64,000 bases of DNA from Trochalopteron elliotii (lineage: Eukaryota; Chordata; Aves; Passeriformes; Leiothrichidae), in assembly GCA_024734555.1 (NCBI GenBank), contig JANPWX010000443.1:1524101-1588100 (forward strand). Reading direction: 5' to 3'. Shown piece after piece: positions 11,097 to 45,660 of this stretch. The position numbers and the translations under genes were made by a program. A model generated the notes under the pieces. It worked only from the letters and a program-made list of their open reading frames with translations, was not told the origin of the DNA and made no database searches. Each line of letters begins with the position of its first letter. Within the stretch, counting starts at the first letter, position 1.

Positions 11097-13657
11097 GGGC
11101 ACCAGGCCAGCTGTCCCTGCTGGCCACTCACCCTCAGGGTCACCCTGTCTGTTCCACACTGTTTCCTGGGGAATGGGTCCCTTGGGATGAGGCCAAGGGG
11201 GCAGAGCTGAGCCCCAGCACGGCCCAGCTGCAGCCTGGAGTCAAACCCACATCCACATCTCCTCCCTCTGCAGTGCCCTGCCAGGGGAAGGAAAGGCAGG
11301 CAGGCAAAGCCCTGGATTGAACCAAATTCCAGCCAGGGATTGCAGGGGCAGGGGGGAGGACAGAAGGGGATCCACCCTCACAGCAGAGGCTGGGCCAGCA
11401 CCTCCCTTCAGCTCTGAGATGTGAGCAGCTGGGAAAAGAGCATTTCCCTTTGCCCCACTGAGGCCAAATTTTAACAGCAAGGTGCTGGTTAAGTTCTGAG
11501 ATTGACACCAGGAATAAATACTGATTTTATCTGCTCTGCCAGCTGTGCTGGGTAGGGATGAGCCTGAGCTGCTGTTCCTGTGCAGGTTTAGATAGTGTTA
11601 CAGCAGCTGAAGTCACCACTGCTGTGACACACAAAAGCACAAGGCTGTCACAGATACCCCCTGGTTTATCAGATGGTGTCTTCAGATGTCTGTGCTGACT
11701 GTGAACACACTTGCAAAATTAATACTCCCCGAGCTCCAGTAAAAAAAATAAGACTCTGTACAGAAACCCTAAAAAATAAGCCAGGCTTTGCAGCACTGAA
11801 GGAGATAGAAGTGTAAAACAACCTTTCCACTTGAAAACCTTTCTCTGTGGAGTCATCAGGATGCATTTCCTGGGAACAGAGCAGAGACTTTGATCAGCCT
11901 TGCTCCTGAATGCTGTTCAGATTATCATGCTTGCCATGAGGGGTGGAAAACAGGCTGCCAGCTGGTTAATGGCCCTTCTGAAAAATAGCCTTCTCTGTTG
12001 CTTTTTGGATGTCACTTGTCATGGAACTATCAAAATATAATCTCTGCACTCTTGTCATCCATGGGAGGAAGCACATTTTAAGCAAGTGTTATCAAGGCTA
12101 AGAGAGCCTGAATTAACTTGTGCTCAGGACACTTATTGCACTGCCAATAAATCCACTAGGAAGTTGCTCTATGTAGAAAACAGGAAGCAATACCAAAACA
12201 ATTCTATCAATTCTGTCAGGAGAGCTCTGCCAGCTCCTCCCATGGGGTTGTGGCTCCTCTTCAGGGCCCTCGGTGTCACCAGAGGCTGGGGAGCTTTGCC
12301 ACTGCCCCGGTGTTAAACACTGATATCCCTTCATTCCCCCGGGGCCCTCTGCCTTCATCTGTCCCCTCCTATTAACCTGCTGGATTCCCTGTGCAGTGGT
12401 TGCAGGCAGAGGAATTTGCTGCCATCAGTTTCAAGAAGCCAGAATTCATCATTTAACTTGGGGCACTGAAAGAGAGGAGCCCAGCCAAGGCAGTGACTGA
12501 GAGAGGGAGGGGGGAAAAAACCTTTTTATCCCCTTACAGGCATCCTGCACCAAGGAAAAGTCCTCCAGCTTCTAAAGCAAGAGGCACAGAGTGGCTTCAT
12601 CATTTTCTACTGTGTGATCTCACTGTTTCATGCAGTAATAGCTTAGATTTGGGTTATTTTCTATAGGAAAATAATAACAGGATCTGTGGTTCCCATAATA
12701 CACCCCCATTCAATGAGTGCATGTGTACACAGACAAAATGCAATTTTCTAAATTCTTCATCTTGTACAGTTTTCACCTTTGTTTTTCTGTAGAAACACTG
12801 TGATTAGAAGCCCATTCCATATTTTCAGGTAAGTGTCCTGAAGTAATTTTTGCAAATCGGGCAAAATTGGGCAAAATTTTTCTAGTTACAAAAAATCTCA
12901 CGTGTGTCAGTTCCCAGCCAGTTCTTTGAACTCAAACTTCAGGGCACAGCCTGAGAGAAAGCTCCACAGGGTCCAGAACTGACTGAAAGTAATGGCACTT
13001 TTTGTGTGAGGGATCACAAAGGGATTTGGAACAGGCTGCAGATGACAATGCAGCTTTCTCTGATGATGCTCTTTGCTCTGAGTCCTTTGGACACTACAAG
13101 ATTGTCTGCTGGATTGGAGCATTTAAGGTTATGGAACCAGCCATTCCCTGATTTCTGTTCAGAGCTCACTGCACCTCTCCCTGAGGATGATGATGTGCCT
13201 GGATGTGCTCACCAGAGCTGCTGACAGCCCTGCCTTTCTGTGAGGCTGACACAGAACTGTTCTACTCATGGCACCAAACTCTCTGTCCCACATGTGTTAC
13301 AATCCTAAAGTTCAGTAATTAAGAGATCACCTCCTCAGAACACTTTAACCTATAAGTATATGCACACTAAATGTGAAATGACACTGGAAAATAAATGGAT
13401 TAAAATCATTCCAGTCAGCCTGGTCACTTTGCTCCCCCAGGAACTGCAGCAGTAAGACTGGCTCTGAAATATTAGGGTGAGTTCTGATCAAAAAATCTGA
13501 AGTGAGCTTATAAATTGGAGCACAATGTCTCTGATTTTCCTTTTGTACAGACCAAGGAGAAAATTCTGTGGAGGAAAAAAATCAATGGAGACAAATGTAA
13601 ACCAGGCAGCAGCAGAACTGGCCTCTTTTACCTCTCTGGATTTTGCTGAGGGCTTTA
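11097..13657. other. Intergenic, no gene seen
   Basis: Unique sequence, moderately GC-rich to about 11500 and AT-rich after. Open frames overlap on both strands with no recognisable domain and no supporting splice structure. Confidence 0.5.
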
Positions 13658-13735
13658 ATAGAATCACAGAATCTCAGAATGGTTTGGGCTGGAAGAGACC
13701 TTGAAGCTCAGCTTGTTCCAAGCATCCTGCCAAAA
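13658..13735 (-). mobile_element. CR1 LINE 3'-end fragment
   Basis: The plus strand reads gaatcacagaatctcagaat then ggtttgggctggaagagacc, followed by a ttccaagcatcctgcc tail. This is the reverse complement of the avian CR1 3' end, as known from chicken. The fragment is old (several changes), short and without its coding part. Confidence 0.85.
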
Positions 13736-14960
13736 GCAGCTCAGCTGATGAAGACATTCCTTGGTTTGGAGTTGGCAGGAGAGCTTTACACGGTCCTGCT
13801 CCTGGAAAATGACAGACTGTCACCACACACTGCTGATTCCAAGCTGCAGCCTGACCCAAGCTGAACATTTCCCAGCACAGCCAAAGAATTTTGAGACCAG
13901 TATTTGTCTTGTAATAAACTTCAGAAATGTTATTATTCCTGTGTCAGGCTGTGCTGGCTCTTTGGCTGTTGCCTTTAAAAGCATGCATTTACAAAATACA
14001 CTGACAATGACAAAAGCCCCAAATAAACAGACTTTTTGTGCCACACTGTTGGTGACCAGGGAGATTTAGCATTGCCCAGAGTGTGATCCTTACAGGTCTC
14101 AGGGCAAGAGGGACTTTCTGATATCTTTGATTTCTTACCATGTTTTAATATATTTCATTCACTCTGCTCAGGGAAAATTATCATCCAGTTACCACCTACA
14201 AGGATTCCAGGCTGGGTTTAAAACAAAAAACAAATGTGACTTTTAACAAGTATCTGTAAATAGAGTAAAAAACTACAGCTGGCTTCAAACTCTTTAGGTA
14301 GCATTTGAATACTTTAAGGAATGGTTGAAACTCATCTTTTCCCACGGGCAATTCCAATCCCTCAATGAGAACATTAAAAACACGATTTAGACACAATCCA
14401 GATTTCCTCAGTATCTCTTTCCTTCCTTTCTTAAAAGCATTTCTACACAAACACAGAATCATTTTTTTTTTCTGTAGGAATTTTCCCTCGGTTTGTCCAA
14501 AAAGATCACCCTTCCACAGGGAGGATGTGTGTTTACGAGAGCCAGTAAAACAACTTGTTATCAGTAAAGCCTGGGTCACATCTGAGCCATCATTCCTATT
14601 GTGATTCAGCGCGGCTGAAAAGATAAAAACCCAGGCGATGGGCTCAGCTCCTGAGCTGCAGCAACAATTCCAATTCTTTCCTCAGCCAGCTCTTGCAGAC
14701 CTAGAATTTTACAATCAATATCTGGATCTGGGCTGGTACATTTATCTTCTGCACCTTTCTCCATTTTCCTGCCAGAGTGGCCGGCTGAGCCTGATATCCT
14801 TCATCAGCCCCTCAGCCTGGCCATTGTCTGCAAACTGCAATTCCAGCTGCATTTCAATCCCCTATTTCTGCCCTGCTTTTCTTTCAGTTTGCCTGATGCC
14901 TACAGCAACTGGCCCATGACTTGGGCTTCTAATTAGTGCTGTAAAATGAAAAAAAAAACC
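13736..14960. other. Intergenic, no gene seen
   Basis: No supported gene. A 127-codon minus frame at 14196-14579 and the plus frames beside it match nothing I know and overlap one another. Confidence 0.5.
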
Positions 14961-14975
14961 TTCCTGTGGATGCTG

Positions 14976-14985
14976 TATAAAAAGG
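14976..14985 (+). promoter_or_regulatory. TATA box TATAAAAAGG
   Basis: A consensus-like TATA box sits directly before the CpG-rich block at about 15000-15260, so transcription would start near 15005. A donor-like AAAAGTAAGG follows at about 15411-15420. No coding frame after it is recognised. Function is a guess from spacing. Confidence 0.35.
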
Positions 14986-14999
14986 ACGCTATTTGAGAA

Positions 15000-15260
15000 G
15001 CCCTTGCGGAGGGGGCGACAGATACAGAGCGTTAATGAGTTTCAAAGTCTCCCCGACGTGCTTTGAGGGTGGTTTCTCATGTGGAACTTTGTTTCCCAGC
15101 CCTGAGCCAGCCCAGCTGGAAGCCCCGGGAGCTGCCGGAGCAGTTCAGAGAGGTCCCAGCGAGCAGCCGGAGCCTCCCGTCTGTCGGGACCCCCGAAACT
15201 GCAGCAGCCTGATCCGAACCCCCTGCGAGCTCCAGACAGATTCCCGAGCTGGATGAATGC
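15000..15260 (+). promoter_or_regulatory. Small CpG-rich block in the gene-free left region
   Basis: About 15 CpGs in 260 bases, at roughly 60 percent GC, for example ccccgacgtg, ccccgggagctgccggagc and gtctgtcgggacccccgaaa. An 87-codon plus frame at 14993-15256 crosses it, but the protein is low-complexity and unrecognised. It could be the first exon of a non-coding RNA or an enhancer. Confidence 0.35.
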
Positions 15261-15630
15261 TCATTTCCTCCCCAGCTGTGTCAGGAGAGGCAGAGCAGCT
15301 CACCAGGGAAGTCAACTCCTTGCTGGTGTTATCTGAGTTACCAAGGCACTGCTTCCCTCTGCTTTGATCCAGCTCTTTCTGACCCACCTACTCCTATTTT
15401 CCACTGCAGGGACAAAAGTAAGGACTGCCCAATAAAAGGGACAGGAAAAACTCAAGAACGAGTTGTAAACACTTGTAAACACTTTTGGAGGTGGCCTTGT
15501 GGTCATTTTAAGAAAATCCTTATAGGAACAATGCTGCCTCCTTCCCAGGAAGGGAGAACCCCTGACAGTGGTGGGACCTCACTGTGCCAGGGAATGTGTG
15601 GAGGAATTGCAGGGACTGTGTGAGGCAGAG

Positions 15631-15678
15631 AGGGAAGGGAAGGGAAGGGAAGGGAAGGGAAGGGAAGGGAAGGGAAGG
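15631..15678 (+). repeat. AGGGA pentanucleotide microsatellite
   Basis: About nine perfect copies of aggga in a row. It is purine-only, so triplex or slipped DNA is possible. It lies about 370 bases right of the CpG-rich block. Confidence 0.97.
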
Positions 15679-18600
15679 ATTTGAAGAGGCAATCAAAGGA
15701 AAGCAGCAGAATAGGTCCAGCACATCAATGAGTCAATCCCAGTTATTTCTCTCTTGTAGAAAAGGAATTCTGTGTCCTGTTGCAGTAGTGCCTCTCTGAA
15801 ATAACCCCAGGACAGCTCTGGGGCTGTCCATGGGCACAGGTTAAAGAACAACCCACTCCTGCCATTTCACCCCACACCAAGCACATGAGGCATCAGGCAG
15901 GACAAAAACTCCCCTGGGAGCAATGAGCTCCCTGCAGCAATCCCTTCCCAAGGATCACAGAGAGGTTTGCATCACAAAGCAGCTGTTTGGGGGTTTGTTC
16001 CCTCCCCTGTGATGATTAATCCCAGGAACTGGGGCTAACTCTGCTCCAAACTCAGCATCTCTCATTAACTGTGCTGAGATCTCCCTGTACTTCAGCTCTG
16101 TTCAGGTTATCCAGCTTTGCAACACTCCCACGGGATTCCTGTCAAAAGGAAAGTCCTTCTCAGCTCCTTAGGATAGAGTGACATCTTGTGGTTTCTTCCT
16201 TTGTCCACCACTGACAAATAAAAATTAGCCAAAAGAGTCCTGACTAAGTTTAGGGTTTGTTTGTCTCTGGTAAAACACCAAGATCTTGTTTCCTTGAGGA
16301 ATCTCATGTCCTTGATTCCCACACCCTGACACAGAAGTTCACTCTGCTACCACCAAGACTTGTGGAAGAATGAAAATCTGTGCTTGGAACAGCAACAAAC
16401 CCACTGTAACTCACACAACATGACAAATTCTGGTTGAATACAGACTCAACAAAACCCCTCAGGTGCTCAAGGTCACACACAAGAGGGATCCTGGCAGTCA
16501 AATAAATCCATTTTCAGTAGCAGCACCACTGCTGAAGGGATTCTTGGGGAGAACATTCCCAAGTGCAGCTCTGGAAATGCTGGACTCCAAGACATGTGCA
16601 AGGAGGAGAAGATGATCCCACCAGGCAACTGCAGCTCTGTCCCACCACGGGGTCACTTAATCAGCACAATTAGAGAAGTTTCAGTGATTTATTTGCTGAT
16701 AGAGCCACCAACACAAAACAGTTTTCAATTGAAGACTAACACCTGAACTCACAGATGAGCTACAACTGACAAATTCCCCCTTCCAAAAAAAAAAAAAAAG
16801 ACAAAAAAAGACAAGATGATTTTGCTAGTTTTGTAGTGAAGAAGCAGTAGCATCTTTGAAAGGAACATTATACAAAATGTGGAGTAAAAACCATCATGGA
16901 ACAGCATTCACCTATTAACTGGCAACAATACTTAAGGTATTATTACTACTGAAAACTGTGGAAATAATTCATGTTGTTGTAAACCAGGTAATTCTCAATT
17001 TTCTAGTATCAAAAAAAAGGTTATTTTGCACCTGTAAGGCCTGGGAGAGCAGCAAATGAAATCACAAGTGTTTGCATTTCTGCTCCTGCTGGTTCTCCTG
17101 TGTGCCCACTCAGCCAGTTCTGGGAATTTGATGTGGAATTTGTGATTCTGCATCATTTCACTGTCCTTTTGCTCAATCCAGCTGCAGGGGAATTCTGTGC
17201 ATTTACCTGATATCCTCCATAAACACTTCTGCCTGGCAGCTGTCCTTCCAAAATTCAAAGCTTTAGCTCAAATCTGTCTCCAGCCCTTCCCTTAGTAAGG
17301 AATATTTATGCTGCAAGGAACTGATACAAAGAAAAGACAAAATTGGTCAGGAAGAACTTTTGATGGACTGAAAATAAACATGACTGAAAGTTTCTCACAT
17401 CTGTCTCAGTCAGAGTGAACACCACAAAAATTAACCTGGAAAAAAATGTTAAAAATGTTTGAAAGCTTAAAAAAACAGGCTCCTCTAAGACTAACCCACA
17501 GGATACCCTCAGCATTTGGGTCACTTTTACAGACATGAGGGGAAGTCCACAGAAATATTTAAATGTGAAGGACCAGCCCTTGTGGAACCCACATCAAAGC
17601 TCATTTTACCTGCACTGAGACAGTTCTGGTCTTGGTAAAATCAGCCCCTGCTCCTTCTGAGCAGCACTCCCTTCTCCCTCCCCAGCACAACAGTTTTAGC
17701 CTACACAAAGCTAAAATTACCATTTTCATCTAAATTTGAATACAAAAGCTGTCTTACCCAGTCCAGACTATAATACAGAAAGGTAATAAGCACCAGCAAC
17801 ACACTTATGAACCCCATTTGTGAAACAATTCAAGGAGGCAGGGCTGGAAATGTGTTCAAAAGGCTTTTCTTGAAGGGAGCACTCCCAGCTCCTGTCCTGG
17901 TCTGACCTGCAGGAGCTGCACCAGCAGCAGAAAGAGACTGAACAACGTGTCAGATTTTGGAAGTTCTCCTTGCATGAATAACTCTGGGAGCAACATCTCT
18001 GCAGTTCTGAAGTGAGTGAATGCCAGGGAAGCCTGTGGCTGCACTTCAGCCAAAATCCATTTTGTTCCCATAGAATTCCAAAGAGAAAACTTCTACTGAC
18101 TGAGAAAAACCCATTTATTATCCAAAGGTTTGTATTTATGATCTGTTACAAAGGAGCTCCTCCCTCCTTTTCTCTCTCACCTTTTTAATAACCTCTGTTC
18201 TTTTTGTATTTTGCACAATGAGGGAGGAAATAATTATATGTGTTTCTGCAGACAATGGGTACTGCTCTTCCTCTTCCAAATGGAAACAGCAACTCATTCC
18301 CCTGCTAATATTTACTTGTGCTACATGTCATTCTCCTCTCTGTCAGCCTGTTCTCAAGAAAAAGTTAGGAAATGAAAAGGATGTTATTGTTCCTTTAGAT
18401 ATTTATTTATGACTTGAACATTTTTAGACACTTAAAATTGAGTTGGGGTGGGTTTTTTCGTGGTTTTTTTTGGTTTTTTTTTTGAGAAAGAACATTCTAG
18501 AGCCCTGAAACAAGATATTGAAGAGTAGAATTGCTGTGGGGGAGAAAAAATATGTCCACACAAATGCCATTACTACTGAAGTCCTTTACTTGAGGCACAC

Positions 18601-19014
18601 ACAGAGCTTTCTACACTGACAGTGTCAGATATTCATGCTTTTATTGGCATCAACACTTAGGGGGGGTCAGTGGCAGAGTCACATGCAGGAGCATCCAGAA
18701 AAGCAGCACTTGAGAATCACGTGGGAGAGTTCACACAAAGTCTACCACAGTCAGAGAACCAAATCCACTCAGCTCAGTTAGTTCCATTCTCTCTGATCAG
18801 GCAGAGCATCACAGGCTGTGATGTCCTGAGATCACAGTGTCCACATGTGCTTCTTCAGCTCTAGAAATGCCCACCCAGCTCTGCCATCTGCATTATTCAG
18901 AGCTGCACACACTCTGCTCCTGTCTCATTGATCAAGTCACTCTTTGGACTGTAAAAAAATTACAAATAATGGATTTGCAGTTTTCTGCTTTACAACCCAC
19001 TAGAACAAGAAACA
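15679..19014. other. Intergenic, downstream of SERPINI1
   Basis: No supported gene. There is an A-rich run at 16785-16810 and a T-rich stretch at 18452-18483. The last part could belong to a longer SERPINI1 3' UTR if the distal AATAAA at 18407-18402 is used. Confidence 0.5.
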
Positions 19015-19238
19015 ATTGTTGACATGTACACAACTTTATTTTAAGGACACAGCAATCACAATGACAGAAACAGAACCATTACTTTAATACTGTAAGCTTT
19101 CCTCTGGGAACTGACTTGCACACAGTTAGATCCAAAAGCATTTTGAAACAGTGTCTTGGGGGAAAACACAGCAAACCTTAAATATATTAACTTCAAACTT
19201 GATGTGCTTATCTCCTCCTTTTGGGTAGCTGGTGGCAG
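19015..19238 (-). other. SERPINI1: SERPINI1 3' UTR with likely poly(A) signal
   Basis: The bases after the stop hold no coding frame. A canonical AATAAA reads on the minus strand at 19040-19035, about 200 bases after the stop, which suggests cleavage near 19010-19025. Another AATAAA at 18407-18402 could serve a longer form. The exact end is inferred. Confidence 0.5.
19035..19040 (-). terminator. Poly(A) signal AATAAA for SERPINI1
   Basis: Plus-strand tttatt at this place reads AATAAA in the gene's direction, inside an A-rich context, about 200 bases past the stop codon. It is the first such hexamer after the stop that I noticed. Its use is inferred from position only. Confidence 0.5.
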
Positions 19239-40290
<21,052 letters not shown>

Positions 40291-41931
40291 GGCTCGAGGT
40301 TTTTAAGGTCTGCAAGAGAAATTTTAGACAAAATAAGACTGTTTGAATAATGTAAAATTCAACTGGAGAGAAAGAAGAATAGCCAGCTTTTTAATCTTCA
40401 ATCTGTGGGGGAAAAAAATCCCTAGAGTTCAATGCACAATGCAGTTATTTGGAGGAGACACTATTAAAACAGAAGTAATGATGTATTTTCACACAAAAAT
40501 AACCCCCTCCCTTATGTAATGGTGTTGTTTGTGAAACCTTCCAGCCCCAGACCAACAAAACACTCACAGCTTATACAGAAAAAGACCCCAAAACCAGCAA
40601 CCCCTTCCCTATTTCCCTTTGGGATTGTGGCCCTTTAGCAACGCTGACCTGGAGTTGGTTTGTTTTTCTGCACTTTTCCACCAGGAAGACCCAGAAATCT
40701 TCTATTTCTTTCATCTGACCTTCTAGTAAGATGCAACCTACTAATCTAAGTCACTCTAAGCCCCCAACAGGTAAAAGTGTTTCAAACACTGTGAGGCAGC
40801 TGGCTGACACCCCTGACAAAGTTACTGGTCCCTGATGTTGCTCAGTTGCAAAACACGTGGCAAGCAGCCAAAAATTCTTTGAAAGAAAAAAAAAATCAAT
40901 CACGCCTTAGTTACCAAATAAACCCCCTTTTGTTAGTAAATAACAGGGAGAAGTTGGGTAGCTCTGCTCGCTCAGAGAGCCTCAGAGGACAAAGGTAGTG
41001 TACACTGAGAAAGATCCAGCAGTGGGAAAAAGGAAGGAAACTAAATTTAAAAAAGGGTTAGCACTGATGCTTCTGACTAATCCATCCTCCAAGCTTTGCT
41101 GAAATGCTCTGGGGTAAGCAACAGTTCTCACTCTAGCCCAGTTTAGCTCATCACACAACTACTGATAGTAGAATTCCAGCTCCTGGAGCAGGGAATGTGT
41201 AACTTCATCCTTCCATTTTTATTTTCCTTTCAACTCAGTGTTACCTTGGCATCCGACCCACTACTGCTGCGAGTCTTGGGTGAGAAACAGCAACCACAGA
41301 GCTCCTGTTTCAATTCCTTCCCTCTGCCACTGTGTCTCTGAGACAGCACAGAGCAAATCCTGCTGGAGCAGGGACAGGACAAGGCTCTGAGCTTTATCCA
41401 CAAGTGTTTACAAGTCATTGTGCCAGGCTGCAGGGCTGGTCAGCACAGCACAGACTGCTGTGAATGCTGCTCCTCCACAGAATCAATCTGCATGCAGCCA
41501 GCCCCAGTGCCTCTCCTTATGCCCCCCAGCAACCCTGGGGCTGCCATGGCCAGGGGTTTTATACACATGACACAAAGTAAGCTGCAGACAACACTTATAT
41601 TCTGCATTTCATCTCCAAAAGCCTGTGTAGCATGATCTAATTCACTCACACGGCACTGAATGATCCATAATTTAACTGTTATTACTCGAGTTTATAGCTG
41701 AGAAAATCCAAAGAACAACAGGGTACACACGTGTCTTGGCAGCCACTGGGGCCAGCACTAGTTAAGATTCCTCCTGTCCCCCAGCCTAGACCAGCTTTTG
41801 TTCAGTCCTGAACTGAGAAAATGGAAGAGATGAAGCAGTGCAGCAATCCCACGTGGTTCAGGGCAAAAGGAGAACCTCTCCCCTGCCTCTCATCTCCTTT
41901 CCACATCTATAAGAAATATTTCCCTTTCTAA

Positions 41932-41959
41932 ATTTCCAATAAATTATTTCCAATAAATT
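41932..41959. repeat. Perfect 14-bp tandem duplication
   Basis: atttccaataaatt occurs twice head to tail at 41932 and 41946. It is small and without known role. Confidence 0.95.
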
Positions 41960-44900
41960 ATGGCGGCATCACTTCACTTCTGTGGATTACTTGATTGATC
42001 TTTCTCTGATTCTTAATGTCAATGCCCACTAATTCAAAAATGTTCACTGAAGGCTCTTATTCTCTTTAGGAACAGCACAGAGAAGTCAGAGAAGCCCTGA
42101 AGCACCAGCTTTAATCCTTCTGTCTGCATGTTCCAGTGCACTGATAGAACCACCCAGCCCTTCACTGCTGCCCAGTGCAAACACCAGTCTGACCATCATT
42201 ATTTATTTCAGAAACACTGAGACACTATTTATAACCCCAAACATTATCAACACACCACAAACTTCCCCAACAACTGCTTAACAGCAGTTCATTTTTTTAA
42301 CCTGCCCATTTATAAATTATTGACTTAAGGATCTGAAGGTTTCTGCTACAGAAAATAACTGGATTTCTCTGTGATCATGGGCACTGTAGATTTCTCTATT
42401 TAAAAGCCCCGGAGCATCCCTCTGCCAGTGTTACACAAGACTTCAGCCAGCACATCATCATGATAGACTGAGCCCAGGTATTATTCTCTTATCCTAAAAG
42501 CTGCACGAGGCAAGAAAAGCTTAACAAGCCTCCATCACACAGGGCTGTAGTACCAAAAACAGTGCTCAGGAAATAGATAAGCAGGAGCTCATCTTTCTTT
42601 TGTTGAGGATGAGCCCAAATTTGGGAGCTCTCCCACCCTAATCTATACAAACAAGTAGTGCAGCTCAGTGTGGATGTAATTATTCTGAGAGCTCAAGCTT
42701 TCCACTCCTGGATCAAGAACAGCTTGAGCTCACTTGGAGACCTGAGGTGGTTAAAACAGATGTGAAATAATCTGCAATTTTCAAAAAGAGAAGTTCCTCA
42801 GCCATGCAGTGGCAGAGGCAGCTGTTCAGCACTCCATCACTGATCTCTGTCCTATGTACCACTGCCAGACAGGCTGAAATAATTGCACAGGGAAAGGAGG
42901 GGAGAAATTTATACACCTTAATTAAGTGTTTAACATGCAGGTCAGACTGTCTGAAAGCTAATAAAATATTTGTTATTAGACAATGCTGGAACCCCAACAT
43001 TACATACAAATCAAAATCATATTTCTTTGTGACCACTCACCAAAAGCTCCTCATGTGAAATAATTAAGTTGTATTACTTTTCATTGTTTAGTTGGACAGA
43101 AAATAGAGTAAGCACATAGATGGAGACAAATGAAATTACTACTGAAATGCTCTTAACAAGACAAAGTACCAAACTTATGTTTTTAACTACAAGCCAAATC
43201 CCACTGATGGCAACACAAGAGGCTGAACTGTGCAGAACAGAAGTTCCCAGTGGGAATGAATTAAAACCAAACAAATTAGATTCCCTCCCCTGCCCTTCCA
43301 CATCATTTTAGTCTAGAGAGGTTTTCTAATGAAGTTCACAGTGAAGTTCCCACACAGACACCAAAGGAAAGGAAAACAGGGAGGCAGGAATGGACACCTG
43401 GATCCAGGCAGAGAATTTCTCAGCTCCTTTGCTGGCAATGCTCTCTAAAGTGAAAATACAAAAATAAATGAATGAGTCCTACACAAGGGAAGATGCTTTA
43501 AAGCAAATTAAAGATCTGTGGGTGCTGGTCAGTGGGGAGGAGGCTGTAAAACACCACAGACACCTGAGCAATCCTTGGCAGCCAGTGTGAAAATGGTCTC
43601 ACCTCATCCATCTAATGGGAAATGTCCGTGGAAAACTCCTCAGTTTAATTCCTCTCACACTGCTCTGCTGACAACTGGGAATCCAGCTCTTAATTATCAT
43701 TCCAGCCAGAGAGTTCCTGCTCCTCTCATCCTGCCTCCCTTCAGGCTGGATTACTTTGGGGTTTGTGCTTCCTCAGGCAGGATGTGACCAAGAGCTGAGG
43801 CTGATTCTGGTGCAGCATCTCCTCAGCCTCTCAGAGCTCAGGGCACCTGGACTGTCACTGCAGCAGCACTGAGAGCATCTTTAAATTGCCTGGACCCTAC
43901 CCACAAACACACTTCAAGTGAAGGAAATGAAGCTGAACATTATGTAATGCACATCCAGGAACTTCAACAGTCCCTGGGAGTATCATCAAAATTTTACTCA
44001 GTCTTTTCTGTCTTCCTCAGACATCCCCAGTACAGTCTGTCATTGCTGATTTGCATCAATGCAATCTGGTTAAATAATCCTGCAGCAGTGGGAGAGGAGT
44101 CAAAGTCCCCACTGAACAATGTTTAAAAATCAACAATCATCAGTTTCAAATGTTACTGTGCACATTTTGCTTTGACTGGCTAAATATAAGAGTAAAAAAA
44201 AAGCTGTTAAAAACGCTTTCACTCCTCAGCCACACACAGTTATTAAGGCCAAGGGTATGAACTTCTCATTTGAGGGCCCGTCAGATCCTGAGTTTTGCTT
44301 GATTTCATCAATTGATGCATGACCACCTCTCTCCTAGCAGGCAATTAAGGAATCAGTGTAAACAAACTCTCCTTGCCACAGCCCCTTCTTGAAAAGCAGT
44401 TGTGTATCACAAATCCTCACTCGCTCCAGAGGTTTGTCAGAGTGTGTCAGTTTTGTTCTGGCTTGCAACTGCTCTCAGGGGAAAAAGAGCAGGGATGGAA
44501 CATTAAAACCAATAGGATTCCAGGTATCAATTCAATATCTACTGGCATTGAGGTCACACCTGGTTCAGGTCCCATGAAACTTTTTTAGTCAGCGTTTCAG
44601 AAAACACCAGGAGAGATGTCACCACTCCCAAAATTCAGCCCAGCACATTTCCCCAAGTGGCCACAACCCAGGGCCAGCCCAGATGTGCTCCTGGGCACAA
44701 GGGACACCCAGTCTTGTGATGTCTGAAGAAAAAACATCCATCTGATAAATGCAGGACTGCTTCTCCTGCTCTCGCCTTTCCCCAGCAGAAGGCTGGGATG
44801 ACTAAGAGGAAGCAGAACAAATTCGCCCCCTCACACCCACAAACCCTGAACTATTTGGTTCCAGCAAAATGCAAAAGGGGCAGGAGCTCTCTGGAAGCTG

Positions 44901-45660
44901 AGATATTTTGAGATATCCTATCAACAAACTCCAACTGAGTTCACAGACATGAGGTACCACGAATTTTGGAACAGCGAGACCTGGACTCGGCGTAGGAAGG
45001 TGCCAAAAATTCAATTAAGGGTTGAATTCTAGTACCTTGTACTTGTCAGACAGGTTGAAAAAAATGGGTTATAATTTCCTTTTCTTTTACACCTTTACTG
45101 AGGGTTTTATAAAGAAACTAATTTATGGCTTTAAAAACCTACAAAATAAAGCTGTGGTACATTGCCTTGGCTCCTCAGCACACAGAGACTAAACTAAGAT
45201 TAGTTGCCTTCAAGATTACTCTTGGCTACCTGCAAGCTAAACACCAAAGGTGTGGGAAGTACAAATGAGAAAAACTGCTGATTCCTGATCAGTGTGTTAA
45301 AAAAAACCCTGGGAGGAAAACAAGTGTGGTAACAGCACTGATTACATTGTCTCCTGTAAAGAGCAGCTGCAGGAGCAGACAGGAGTCTGGCAGAACAATT
45401 TGATAAAGCAACAGATGGATTTGCTCAGGGAACAAAAGACCTGCTGGGTCAGGGGAAAAACCCACTGTGGATCCAGGTAGGAAGTGGGGGATTTTCCTTC
45501 CCCCCAAACCCCAACCAGACCAGGATCATGCTTGTGGCATGGAAGGATATAAGTTTGGTGAAATTCAGCCACTACTGCTTTGCTGGTTGGTAAACATGAC
45601 AATTGCTGCAGGCACCTTGATCTGAATGATTTCTTGTTGGCAATCACACCTCCCAATAAA

